Positions 12,418-19,479 of a stretch of 21,025 nt of DNA are shown one piece after another; position 1 is the first letter of the stretch; every line of letters begins with the position of its first letter. The notes under the pieces are model-generated. The model did no database searches, was not told the DNA's origin, and saw nothing but the letters and a program-made list of their open reading frames with translations. Source of the DNA: a virus; IMG/VR virus record IMGVR_UViG_3300024518_000800, positions 1-21,025 of that record; one strand, written 5' to 3'. The position numbers and the translations under genes were made by a program.

Positions 12418-12448
12418 GGGGGAGAAATCCCCCACAACGGAGATAAAA
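12418..12448 (+). promoter_or_regulatory. GC hairpin fused to Shine-Dalgarno leader (copy 2)
   Basis: GGGGGA-GAAA-TCCCCC (12418-12433) has a GNRA-type GAAA loop and is followed by ACAACGGAGATAAAA. Compared with copy 1 the last stem pair changes from C-G to A-T, so both strands of the stem have changed together. That is evidence the hairpin itself is kept. Confidence 0.72.
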
Positions 12449-12451
12449 ATT

Positions 12452-12733
12452 ATGGAACAATTTACAGTAGAAAATATGACAAGTTCAAAAGGCAATAAAA
12501 TTGCAAACCAATTTATAATTAATTTTAAAAATGGTATGCAAGTATTTCAAAGTTATAATTCAACCATAGCAATTAAATACCATATGGGTGGTAACGACAT
12601 AATACTTGATAAAAATTATTGGGATTATTCAACAACTACAGGAAAATACAGAAATATATTTTTACTTGAAACAAAAAAAGTTACGGAGCATAAAATAAAA
12701 ACTGGCGAATATTTATTAGATGATTTGAATTAA
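12452..12733 (+). CDS. Third rightward early gene, hypothetical
   Basis: 93 residues rich in Asn, Lys, Tyr and Thr, looking like mostly beta strands (KIANQFIINFKNGMQVFQSYNSTIAIKYHMGGNDIIL). It is preceded by the second hairpin-plus-CGGAG leader and followed by a terminator, so it ends the early rightward unit. Its codon use is more AT-rich than its neighbours. No family is recognised. Confidence 0.66.
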   Translation: MEQFTVENMTSSKGNKIANQFIINFKNGMQVFQSYNSTIAIKYHMGGNDIILDKNYWDYSTTTGKYRNIFLLETKKVTEHKIKTGEYLLDDLN

Positions 12734-12765
12734 AAATAACTCTCCGTAATAAAAAACTATAGCTT

Positions 12766-12798
12766 TTTTCCCCTCGATATTTTCGGGGGTTTTTTTTG
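12766..12798 (+). terminator. Rho-independent-type terminator after early rightward genes
   Basis: CCCC (12770-12773) pairs with the GGGG of the five-G run at 12785-12789, with further weak pairs (U-G, G-U, A-U) below. It is followed by a run of eight T. It lies 35 bases past the last early gene, where a unit end is expected. Confidence 0.7.
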
Positions 12799-13294
12799 CC
12801 TGTCGTATTTATTTATTAGATTAAAAATATGTAAAATGTTTACTACCCCTTATATATTTATTCTCACTTCTAAAGCATAAATTTGCGATAAGGTATCGCC
12901 TTGCTCTGTATAAGATGCGACATAAAGTCGCAATGTAAAGGATTCGCCTTGCTCATACCCTAGATGAATTATTAAAGAACAAATAATTCAAGCCCCAAGC
13001 CTCGTGTAAGATAACATTCGATAGGAGTAAGTAACAATAAGCCTAGAGAACAATTAAGGACTCACAATGCTTGGTGGGTAAGCGGCTCCCTAGGAGGGAC
13101 CCACATACCCATGTAGAGCGTTGTAATTATATACCCGCTACACAAGAAATGAAGTTTGAGTTTAAGAGGAAAGATAAGTCATACCTAGAAGATAAATACT
13201 CTGTTCTAGTGTAGGACATAAGACATAATTGATTTTAGCTGATTTTTTTGCATTTGTCAATGTTAGATGTTATACTAATGCGTAATTTATATTG
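12799..13294 (+). ncRNA. Gene-free structured region, candidate non-coding RNA or packaging site
   Basis: About 500 bases without a credible ORF, holding many exact inverted repeats: GCGATA/TATCGC (12885-12899), TGCGAC/GTCGCA (12916-12932), a 9-bp stem TGAATTATT/AATAATTCA (12965-12990), GTGGGT/ACCCAC (13074-13104) around CTCC/GGAG (13086-13096), TGTAG/CTACA (13112-13142) and CTAGAA/TTCTAG (13185-13209). It also holds a 17-base direct repeat. Parts are visibly richer in GC than the flanks. No tRNA, tmRNA or riboswitch class was recognised and no clear promoter was found. Just before terS, it could be a regulatory RNA or a pac/cos region. Confidence 0.5.
12890..12954 (+). repeat. 17-base direct repeat, two copies 48 bases apart
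   Basis: 12890-12906 and 12938-12954 share AAGG, two swapped bases, then TCGCCTTGCTC. The 11-base core is exact. Each copy can fold as AAGG/CCTT, and a perfect TGCGAC/GTCGCA hairpin lies between them. Confidence 0.85.
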
Positions 13295-13300
13295 TATAAT
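13295..13300 (+). promoter_or_regulatory. -10 element for terS, possible leaderless transcript
   Basis: TATAAT ends eight bases before the terS ATG, so transcription would begin at or next to the start codon. No Shine-Dalgarno exists and an in-frame TAA at 13302 rules out a longer protein. The -35 is weak. Confidence 0.5.
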
Positions 13301-13307
13301 TTAAACG

Positions 13308-13703
13308 ATGTCTGCTAAACCCAATAAAGGAAAGGGTAATCCTGCCTTATTTAAAGGAATGAAACCATTGAACCCGAATGGGAGGCCTAAAGGTTCAGTT
13401 AATAGATATACTGCGTTAGCCCGACAGATGATGTCGGAGCAAGGTGCTGCTGTAGTACAGAAGGTAATTGATAAAGCTATGGAAGGAGATGTTCATTGCA
13501 TGAAGATGTGTATTGATAGAATATTACCTGTTCATAAAGCGGTTGACCCTAATAGAGCTAAACAAGACTCACAGATTATAATTAATGTTGGTGCTTCAGA
13601 TGCTATAAAGGCTAGGATAGCGGCAACTTCCCCAGAAAAACTAATAAACCCTGTAACAAAATCAGACGATGAGGTTATTATAGAGGTGGGGGAGACTTTA
13701 TGA
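13308..13703 (+). CDS. terS: Terminase small subunit
   Basis: 131 residues. The N-terminus GNPALFKGMKPLNPNGRPKGSVNRYTALARQ (about 11-41) is the 'GNP.GRPKGS.N' arginine/proline motif of the DUF5681-type domain that is common in phage TerS proteins. A helical middle (AAVVQKVIDKAMEGDVHCMKMCIDRILP) probably makes the oligomeric core, and an acidic tail follows. TerS recognises the packaging site and loads TerL. The position two genes before TerL agrees. The start is constrained by an upstream in-frame stop and lacks a Shine-Dalgarno. The end overlaps the next gene (ATGA). Confidence 0.82.
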   Translation: MSAKPNKGKGNPALFKGMKPLNPNGRPKGSVNRYTALARQMMSEQGAAVVQKVIDKAMEGDVHCMKMCIDRILPVHKAVDPNRAKQDSQIIINVGASDAIKARIAATSPEKLINPVTKSDDEVIIEVGETL

Positions 13704-13876
13704 GATTAACAAAAGAACAACTAAAGAAAAGGTATGTAGTCGCCTTAATGATAATCGGCCAAATGGAAGATTTAGAACCAGATGCTGTAGATATAACTAT
13801 AAGTGAACTATTAGATAATGGGGATTACGAGATTGAAGAGGTAGATATAAGTGGTAAGAGTAACCTAATACATTAG
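13700..13876 (+). CDS. 58-residue hypothetical protein between terminase genes
   Basis: The ATG overlaps the terS TGA (ATGA), with GGGGGAG eight bases upstream. The product begins MRLTKEQLKKRYVVALMIIG and is acidic afterwards (EPDAVDITISELLDNGDYEIEEVDI). It has a helix then beta pattern and no membrane helix long enough to span. It ends seven bases before TerL, which itself has no Shine-Dalgarno, so TerL translation may depend on it. Possibly a packaging accessory; unproven. Confidence 0.7.
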   Translation: MRLTKEQLKKRYVVALMIIGQMEDLEPDAVDITISELLDNGDYEIEEVDISGKSNLIH

Positions 13877-13883
13877 ATAAGTA

Positions 13884-15134
13884 ATGGCTGAACTGAATGT
13901 AGATTTACACCCAGCACAATTAGATATATTTAATTCTGAAAAAAGATTTAAGATTGTTGCTGCGGGCAGAAGGTTTGGTAAGTCTAGATTGGCTGCTTGG
14001 ATTTTATTAATAAAAGCCCTACAGTCAGAAGAGAAGGATGTTTTCTACATAGGCCCAACTTTTCAACAATCAAAAGACATTATGTGGGGAATGTTAAAAG
14101 AGCTTGGTCAGGATTTGATTTTAGCCGCCCACGAGAACACAGCAGTATTAACTTTAATCAACGGAAGAAAGATATATCTAAAAGGAAGTGACCGACCAGA
14201 TACCTTAAGAGGTGTGGGACTTGCTTATGTTGTGCTAGATGAGTACGCAAGTATGAAGCCTGTCGTATGGGAGCAAATAATTAGACCAACTCTTGCCGAT
14301 GTAAAAGGAGAGGCGTTATTTATAGGGACTCCAGCGGGAAAGAACCACTTTTATGATTTATACACAGACGCATTAACAAACGATAATTGGGAAGCGTGGC
14401 AATTTAACTCTACAGACAACCCATTCATACCCGCTGATGAAATAGAGGCAGCTAGAGACTCAATGTCTTCAATGGCCTTTAGACAAGAGTTTGAAGCATC
14501 CTTTGAAACCTTCTCAGGTGGTATATTTAAAGAGGAATGGTTCAAAACTAAAGAAGAACCAGAGGAAGGAAGCTATGTTATTGCTATTGACCCAGCTGGA
14601 TTTGAAGCAATAGAGAAAGAAAGAAATTTAAAGCGAAGTAGATTAGACGAAACAGCTATTGCTATTGTTAAGATAGATAGAGACAAGTGGTGGGTAAAAG
14701 ATATACTACACGGTAGATGGAATATTAAAGAAACCGCCAGAAAAATCTTAAAAGCTACTGTTGATAGTGAATCATCTACAGTTGGTATTGAAACCGGCTC
14801 CCTTAGAAACGCTATATTACCCTATCTTGAAGATGAAATGAGAACAGAGGGAAAATACTTCTCTACTGTGGAGATGAGGCATGGTGGTAAGAAAAAAACC
14901 GAGCGAATTACTTGGTCTTTACAAGGAAGAATGGAACATGGGCAAATTTCTTTTAATGAAGATAGAGATTGGAAGCCTTTTGTCTCACAGCTCATTGATT
15001 TTCCTAATAGGTTGTCACATGACGACATGCTCGATGCTCTTGCCTATATCGACCAAGTAAGTGTGGCTGATTTCGCCCACAGTATTGAACTAAATGAAGA
15101 CTGGGAACCTGATGATGTGGTGGCTGGCTACTAA
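13884..15134 (+). CDS. terL: Terminase large subunit
   Basis: 416 residues, normal for the family. ATPase part: adenine-binding Q12 in HPAQLDIF, Walker A AGRRFGKS (27-34), Walker B VVLDEYASM (116-124, D119 E120) and coupling motif IGTPAG near 145. Nuclease part: the first acidic strand AIDPAG near 229-234, VGIETGSLRN near 296-305, and DDMLDALAYIDQ near 381-392, giving the metal-binding acids of an RNase H fold. It drives ATP-fuelled DNA packaging into the prohead and cuts the genome. An in-frame TAA just upstream fixes the ATG. No Shine-Dalgarno is seen. Confidence 0.95.
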   Translation: MAELNVDLHPAQLDIFNSEKRFKIVAAGRRFGKSRLAAWILLIKALQSEEKDVFYIGPTFQQSKDIMWGMLKELGQDLILAAHENTAVLTLINGRKIYLKGSDRPDTLRGVGLAYVVLDEYASMKPVVWEQIIRPTLADVKGEALFIGTPAGKNHFYDLYTDALTNDNWEAWQFNSTDNPFIPADEIEAARDSMSSMAFRQEFEASFETFSGGIFKEEWFKTKEEPEEGSYVIAIDPAGFEAIEKERNLKRSRLDETAIAIVKIDRDKWWVKDILHGRWNIKETARKILKATVDSESSTVGIETGSLRNAILPYLEDEMRTEGKYFSTVEMRHGGKKKTERITWSLQGRMEHGQISFNEDRDWKPFVSQLIDFPNRLSHDDMLDALAYIDQVSVADFAHSIELNEDWEPDDVVAGY

Positions 15135-15158
15135 TTTTAATAAAAAAATCAATAATAG

Positions 15159-15188
15159 TTGACATATATTTTTTTTGTATGATATAAT
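15159..15188 (+). promoter_or_regulatory. Strong sigma70-type promoter before the portal gene
   Basis: Exact -35 TTGACA (15159-15164), 18-base spacer, and extended -10 TGATATAAT (15180-15188) with exact TATAAT. The best promoter in the window. It would start transcripts near 15195 and drive portal, scaffold and coat genes. Confidence 0.88.
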
Positions 15189-15217
15189 CCAAAAAAACCG
15201 AGGGAAATCAAACACTT

Positions 15218-17176
15218 ATGTTCGATAGTAAAGAGACAAAGTACCAAGCATTAGCCTCATGGTTGACCTATCGCTTAGATGGGTGGCGTTCTCACAGAGA
15301 TATGAACCATGTCCAGAAATGGGATGAGTATTATAGACTTTGGAGAGGTATTTGGGCGGATTCAGATAAATTACGCAAGGCTGAGAAGTCAAGAATTATA
15401 TCTCCAGCTCTTCAACAAGCTGTAGAAGCAAGTGTTGCTGAGATGGAAGAGGCTAGCTTCGGAAGAGGTAAATGGTTTGATATTCAAGATGATATGTTGG
15501 ACCAAGACCCTTCAGACGCAGAGTTTGTACGCAACCTACTCCAAGAAGACTTAGAAAAGACTGGCGTAAAAGATGCTATTTGTGAGATTTTCCTTAATGG
15601 TGCTATATACGGTACTGGTATTGGAAAAATTGTAGTCGAGCAGAACATAGAACGCTCTCCAACAGAGCAACCTGTAGAGGGTACTATGACTACTACTAGG
15701 ACATTAACTGAATATCCGGTTATAGATGTCAAAGTAGAACCTATTTCCCCTAAAGAATTTCTAATTGACCCTTCAGCTAACACTATTGATGAGGCTTTAG
15801 GTGTCGCACATGAAGTAATCAAACCTAGATACCATGTTGTAGAGGGTATTAAGAGTGGGATATACAGAGATGTTCCTTTAGATGGTGATTATGACACAAT
15901 CAAGTTTGGTTTTGACCCTGACACTAAGATGGCAGATGAGTCAGACTCCGTTAAGATAACAGAATATTGGGGTTTAGTACCTAAGAGGTTCTTAAAACCT
16001 AAGATAGACAAAGATGATTTTGAATATACTAAAAAGGACGAGCTTGTTGAGGCTGTAGTTACCTTAGTTAATGATGAGTATATTCTAAGAGCAGAAGAAA
16101 ATGCGTTTATGATGGTTGATAGACCATTCATATCGTATCAACATGATATTGTACCTAACAAATTCTGGGGTAGAGGGGTATGTGAGAAAGGATATAACCC
16201 TCAAAAAGCACTAGATACCGAAATGAGAGCAAGAATAGACTCTCTTGCTTTAACAACAACACCTATGATGGCAGCAGACGCAACACGACTGCCTCGTGGA
16301 GTCAAGTTTGAGGTTAGACCCGGTAAAACTATACTAACAAATGGAGACCCAAGGGCGGCATTAATGCCACTAGACATGGGAACCACAGACCCTTCTACTT
16401 TTAACCAGGTCGCCTCACTTCAAAACATGATTCAGATGGGTACAGGTTCAGCAGACATGGGAACTGCGGACAGAGCAACCTCTTCTGGTATGTCAATGAT
16501 GCAATCTGCCTCTATTAAGAGACAAAAGCGTACATTGATGAATTTCCAAAACACATTCTTAATCCCAATGATTAATAAATCAATGTGGAGAAAGATACAG
16601 TTTGATGTAGAGAGGTATCCTGTTAATGATTACAAGTTCATACCTTATTCTACAATGGGAATTATGGCTAAAGAGTTAGAGATGACACAAATGGTACAGA
16701 TGTTACAGTCCATACCTAAAGATTCTCCAGCGTTTAATGTTATTCTACTAGCATTATTCCAAAATTCTTCTATTCATAATAGAGACCAGATAGTTCAACA
16801 ACTAATGGCGGGCAGTCAACCTAATCCTGAGATGCAACAAATGCAACAAATGGGTACACAGTTGCAGATACAACAGGCACAGGCTGATATTCAGAAAACA
16901 TTAGCAGAAGCTGAAGAAGAAAAAGCTAAAGCTATTAAATGGCAAGCGGAAGCTGCGGAGAAACAACCGAATGAGATTGATATTCAAGAGAAAATACTTA
17001 AACTTCAAAAAGATGCGATTGGCCTTGAGAAAACTAAAGCTGACATTGCAAATAAAAATTCAGAGACTGCTAGAAATATTCCAGAAGTAGAACATTTGAA
17101 GTCTGAGACGATATTAAACCTAGCTAATGCTAGAAAAGCTGGCAGAGAAGTAGCTGTTGGAGGAATGTATCAGTAA
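15218..17176 (+). CDS. Portal (head-tail connector) protein
   Basis: 652 residues, the size of podovirus connectors. The N-terminus (MFDSKETKYQALASWLTYRLDGWRSHRD) and the WRGIWAD, SRIISPALQQAVEASVAEMEEA and YGTGIGKI segments suit a P22/T7-type portal. A long helix region near 340-440 includes TEMRARIDSLALTTTPMM. The last 130 residues are Gln/Ala/Glu-rich coiled coil (QQMQQMGTQLQIQQAQADIQ), like the barrel of P22-type portals. It forms the dodecameric ring for DNA entry. A weak GAGGGA lies 12 bases before the ATG. Codons 456-463 (MWRKIQFD) are duplicated base for base in a 32-residue early ORF. Confidence 0.88.
   Translation: MFDSKETKYQALASWLTYRLDGWRSHRDMNHVQKWDEYYRLWRGIWADSDKLRKAEKSRIISPALQQAVEASVAEMEEASFGRGKWFDIQDDMLDQDPSDAEFVRNLLQEDLEKTGVKDAICEIFLNGAIYGTGIGKIVVEQNIERSPTEQPVEGTMTTTRTLTEYPVIDVKVEPISPKEFLIDPSANTIDEALGVAHEVIKPRYHVVEGIKSGIYRDVPLDGDYDTIKFGFDPDTKMADESDSVKITEYWGLVPKRFLKPKIDKDDFEYTKKDELVEAVVTLVNDEYILRAEENAFMMVDRPFISYQHDIVPNKFWGRGVCEKGYNPQKALDTEMRARIDSLALTTTPMMAADATRLPRGVKFEVRPGKTILTNGDPRAALMPLDMGTTDPSTFNQVASLQNMIQMGTGSADMGTADRATSSGMSMMQSASIKRQKRTLMNFQNTFLIPMINKSMWRKIQFDVERYPVNDYKFIPYSTMGIMAKELEMTQMVQMLQSIPKDSPAFNVILLALFQNSSIHNRDQIVQQLMAGSQPNPEMQQMQQMGTQLQIQQAQADIQKTLAEAEEEKAKAIKWQAEAAEKQPNEIDIQEKILKLQKDAIGLEKTKADIANKNSETARNIPEVEHLKSETILNLANARKAGREVAVGGMYQ
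16583..16606 (+). repeat. 24-nt exact match to early mini-ORF
   Basis: Equal to the reverse complement of 9846-9869. Encodes MWRKIQFD of the portal in the same reading frame as the early copy. Confidence 0.9.
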
Positions 17177-17408
17177 ACCTGATGAGCAGTTTTTAAAAGA
17201 TAGACAAGAATTATTTAAGACAGAAGGTTGGTTAGACCTGATGGATGAATTAAAGAACATTGAAGGTAGTGTCAGAGATGTTGATACTATGAGCAGTGAA
17301 AAAGACCTTTGGCATGCCAAGGGCCAGTTACAGGTACTAGGATTTTTACTTAGCTTAGAATCTGCAACACAGATAGCAGTGGAACAATCGGAAACGACAC
17401 CACTATAA
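17157..17408 (+). CDS. Conserved small protein between portal and scaffold
   Basis: 83 residues from a TTG at 17157 that overlaps the portal end by 20 bases; no in-frame ATG occurs before residue 29, so the rare start is preferred. The sequence KDRQELFKTEGWLDLMDELKNIEGSVRDVDTMSSEKDLWHAKGQLQVLGFLLSLE matches by pattern a small protein often found at this place in podovirus-like genomes (acidic helix, 'LxFAKGQLxxLxxLLxLE'). Function unknown; probably head assembly or connector related. Confidence 0.72.
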   Translation: MEECISKPDEQFLKDRQELFKTEGWLDLMDELKNIEGSVRDVDTMSSEKDLWHAKGQLQVLGFLLSLESATQIAVEQSETTPL

Positions 17409-17448
17409 TAAAATAACTTCATAACCCCAAGGGGCGGAGACCAAAAAA

Positions 17449-18252
17449 ATGAGTATAGTAGTAGATGTAGCACCGGAAGGTGATGTACCAATAACAGAAA
17501 CACAGGAAGTAATACAAGAAACACCAGAGGTTCAGGAAGAGATACAAGCTGAACCAGAATATTCACCTCCTGAGAAGTATGCTGGGAAATCATTAGAAGA
17601 TGTAATTGGAATGCACCAGAATGTCGAGCAAGAATACGGCAGACAGGCTAACGAAGTTGGAAGTCAACGAAAGTTAATAGAACAACTCTTAGCAGCCCAA
17701 GAACAAGCTAATCAACCAACTATGCCAGCAGAAGAGCCTGTTGATTTCGAGGATAACTTCTATGATGACCCCGCAAAAGCGGTAAATTCAGCCATAGAAA
17801 ATCACCCCGACATCATACGAGCCAAGGAAGAACGATTTAAAAATGCTCAACAGGCAAATTTAAGTCAACTGGAGAACACACATCCTGATTTTATGCAAGT
17901 TGTGGGGGATACAGGCTTCCAAAAGTGGATAGGAAAGAGCAGTATTCGTACAGAGCTATTCCGCAAAGCTGATGCTGAATATGATTTTAATTCTGCAAAT
18001 GAGTTAATTGGCACATGGAAACAAATATCCATGATAGACAAGACTAAAGAAGTAAAGAAAGCAGAAAAAGTCAAAAGACAGAAAGCAATGCGACAAACTA
18101 GTTCAGAAACTCGTTCCTCAGGTGATTCTGTTGGTGGTAAGAAAATGTATCGTAGGTCTGATTTAATCAACCTACAAGTGAGCGACCCCGGCAGATATGC
18201 TGACTTAGCTGATGAGATTCAGCTTGCATATATGGAAGGACGCGTTAGATAA
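17449..18252 (+). CDS. Scaffolding protein
   Basis: 267 residues, acidic and mostly disordered at the N-terminus (EGDVPITETQEVIQETPEV). A helical segment YAGKSLEDVIGMHQNVEQEY (about 44-63) is followed by long helices and a basic C-terminal region (KTKEVKKAEKVKRQKAMRQ). A final short helix (RYADLADEIQLAYMEGRVR) fits the coat-binding end typical of scaffolds. It lies between portal and coat genes, the standard order. GGAG precedes the ATG. It is expected inside proheads and absent from mature virions. Confidence 0.85.
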   Translation: MSIVVDVAPEGDVPITETQEVIQETPEVQEEIQAEPEYSPPEKYAGKSLEDVIGMHQNVEQEYGRQANEVGSQRKLIEQLLAAQEQANQPTMPAEEPVDFEDNFYDDPAKAVNSAIENHPDIIRAKEERFKNAQQANLSQLENTHPDFMQVVGDTGFQKWIGKSSIRTELFRKADAEYDFNSANELIGTWKQISMIDKTKEVKKAEKVKRQKAMRQTSSETRSSGDSVGGKKMYRRSDLINLQVSDPGRYADLADEIQLAYMEGRVR

Positions 18253-18277
18253 TAAAACTCAATAAGGAGAAATAAAG

Positions 18278-19195
18278 ATGGCTTTAGGTACTAATCACAG
18301 TACTCTTACGACATCCGCTAATTTCATACCTGAACTATGGTCAGATGAAGTTATTGGAAGTTATAAGAAAAATTTAGTTGTTGCTAACCTTGTTACGAAG
18401 ATGTCCCATAAGGGTAAGAAAGGTGATACCATTCACATTCCTACACCTTCTCGTGGTGCAGCTTCTGCAAAAGCAGCTTCAACTCAAGTAACATTAATCG
18501 CTGATACAGCTGGTGTTACAAACATATCAATCAACAAACACTACGAGTATTCAAAGCTCATAGAGGATATTGCCGAGGTTCAAGCATTGGCAAGTATGAG
18601 GAAATTTTATACTGATGATGCGGGCTACGCTTTAGCTACACAAGTAGACGATGATTTGTTTGCTTTAGCTGAAGGTCTACAAGGTGGTACAGTAGGTGGT
18701 TCAGGTGCAGCAGCGTGGGAGAAAGCAGTAATTGGTGGTGATGGTACTACACTATACACCGGTGGTTCTGCAAACGCTTCTGACATTACAGATGCTGGTA
18801 TCCGTAAGATGATTCTTACACTAGATGACGCAGATGTTCCTATGGACTCTCGTGCTTTAGTAATACCTCCAGTAGCTGGAAGTGATATGTTAGCAATCAA
18901 TCGTTATACAGAGCAGCAGTTTATAGGCTCAGGCGATGCTATAAAAACTGGTAAAATTGGTCAAATCTATGGTGTAGATGTATATATTACTTCTAACTGT
19001 CCTACTGTTGGAACAGATAGAGTTGGTATATTAATGCACAAAGATGCTATGGTATTTGCTGAACAGGTAGGCGTAAGAACGCAGACGCAATATAAGCAAG
19101 AATATCTTGGTGACTTGTTTACTGCGGATACTATTTATGGTACAGGCGAGCTTCGTAATGACGCTGGTGTAGCATTTGTAGTTCCAGCTAGCTAA
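18278..19195 (+). CDS. Major capsid (coat) protein
   Basis: 305 residues, AAGGAG before the ATG. The sequence begins MALGTNHSTLTTSANFIPELWSDEV and continues with the extended-arm and spine-helix layout of HK97-fold coat proteins (KKGDTIHIPTPSRG; EYSKLIEDIAEVQALASMRKFYTDDAGYALATQVDDDLF). A peripheral part has DADVPMDSRALVIPPVAGSDML, and the end holds QTQYKQEYLGDLFTADTIYGTGELR. Gly/Ala/Thr-rich, with no obvious protease-cleaved delta domain, since a separate scaffold is present. Codon use suggests high expression. Directly followed by an attenuator-like hairpin. Confidence 0.9.
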   Translation: MALGTNHSTLTTSANFIPELWSDEVIGSYKKNLVVANLVTKMSHKGKKGDTIHIPTPSRGAASAKAASTQVTLIADTAGVTNISINKHYEYSKLIEDIAEVQALASMRKFYTDDAGYALATQVDDDLFALAEGLQGGTVGGSGAAAWEKAVIGGDGTTLYTGGSANASDITDAGIRKMILTLDDADVPMDSRALVIPPVAGSDMLAINRYTEQQFIGSGDAIKTGKIGQIYGVDVYITSNCPTVGTDRVGILMHKDAMVFAEQVGVRTQTQYKQEYLGDLFTADTIYGTGELRNDAGVAFVVPAS

Positions 19196-19209
19196 TAGTT
19201 AGTTAAGTG

Positions 19210-19233
19210 TAACCCCTTCTTACGAGGGGGTTA
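19210..19233 (+). terminator. Hairpin after coat gene, probable attenuator
   Basis: TAACCCC (19210-19216) pairs with GGGGTTA (19227-19233), seven base pairs with a ten-base loop. Only a weak T-rich tail follows, so partial termination or message 3'-end protection is likelier than full stop. Such elements commonly follow coat genes. Confidence 0.6.
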
Positions 19234-19257
19234 TCATTAATTAACTAGGGAGAGTAT

Positions 19258-19479
19258 ATGCCTTTATGGGATTATAAATGTAAAGATTCCCACGTTACTA
19301 AAGAGATTCGTAAGTATAGTGACAGAGAAGAACCAACAGTCTGTAAGACCTGTGGAGAACCTTCTGAATTTGAACAAACTTTTGGTACAACTTTTATATA
19401 TGGAAAGAACTATGATTCTTTTGCTTCGTTGAACCACAAATGGAAATTAAGAGAAAACAAAAGGTTAGGTAAAGGATGA
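19258..19479 (+). CDS. FmdB-type zinc-ribbon protein
   Basis: 73 residues. The start MPLWDYKCKDSHVTKE and the later PTVCKTCGEPSEFEQTF give a zinc ribbon like FmdB-family proteins (MPxYxYxC…CPxCG). The first knuckle ends in His (CKDSH) instead of the usual second Cys, giving a CCCH set if it binds metal. A basic tail (NHKWKLRENKRLGKG) follows. Small zinc ribbons often lie next to phage coat genes; their job is not settled. GGGAGAG precedes the ATG. Ends in an ATGA overlap with the next gene. Confidence 0.78.
   Translation: MPLWDYKCKDSHVTKEIRKYSDREEPTVCKTCGEPSEFEQTFGTTFIYGKNYDSFASLNHKWKLRENKRLGKG

Noticed and set aside
12885-12990. CRISPR-like repeat pattern
   Set aside because: Only two repeat copies, imperfect, with the space between them filled by a hairpin; no array or cas genes.
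12880-13140. Possible tRNA or tmRNA in the structured region
   Set aside because: No T-loop GTTCGA-type arm with pairing stem, no anticodon arm in register, and no CCA-adjacent acceptor stem.
17425-17434. CCCC-AA-GGGG before the scaffold Shine-Dalgarno, like the early hairpin leaders
   Set aside because: A two-base loop leaves at most three pairs; too small to class with the six-pair early stems.
17120-17593. 157-residue minus-strand frame
   Set aside because: Crosses the portal end, the small conserved gene and the scaffold start, all well supported on the plus strand.
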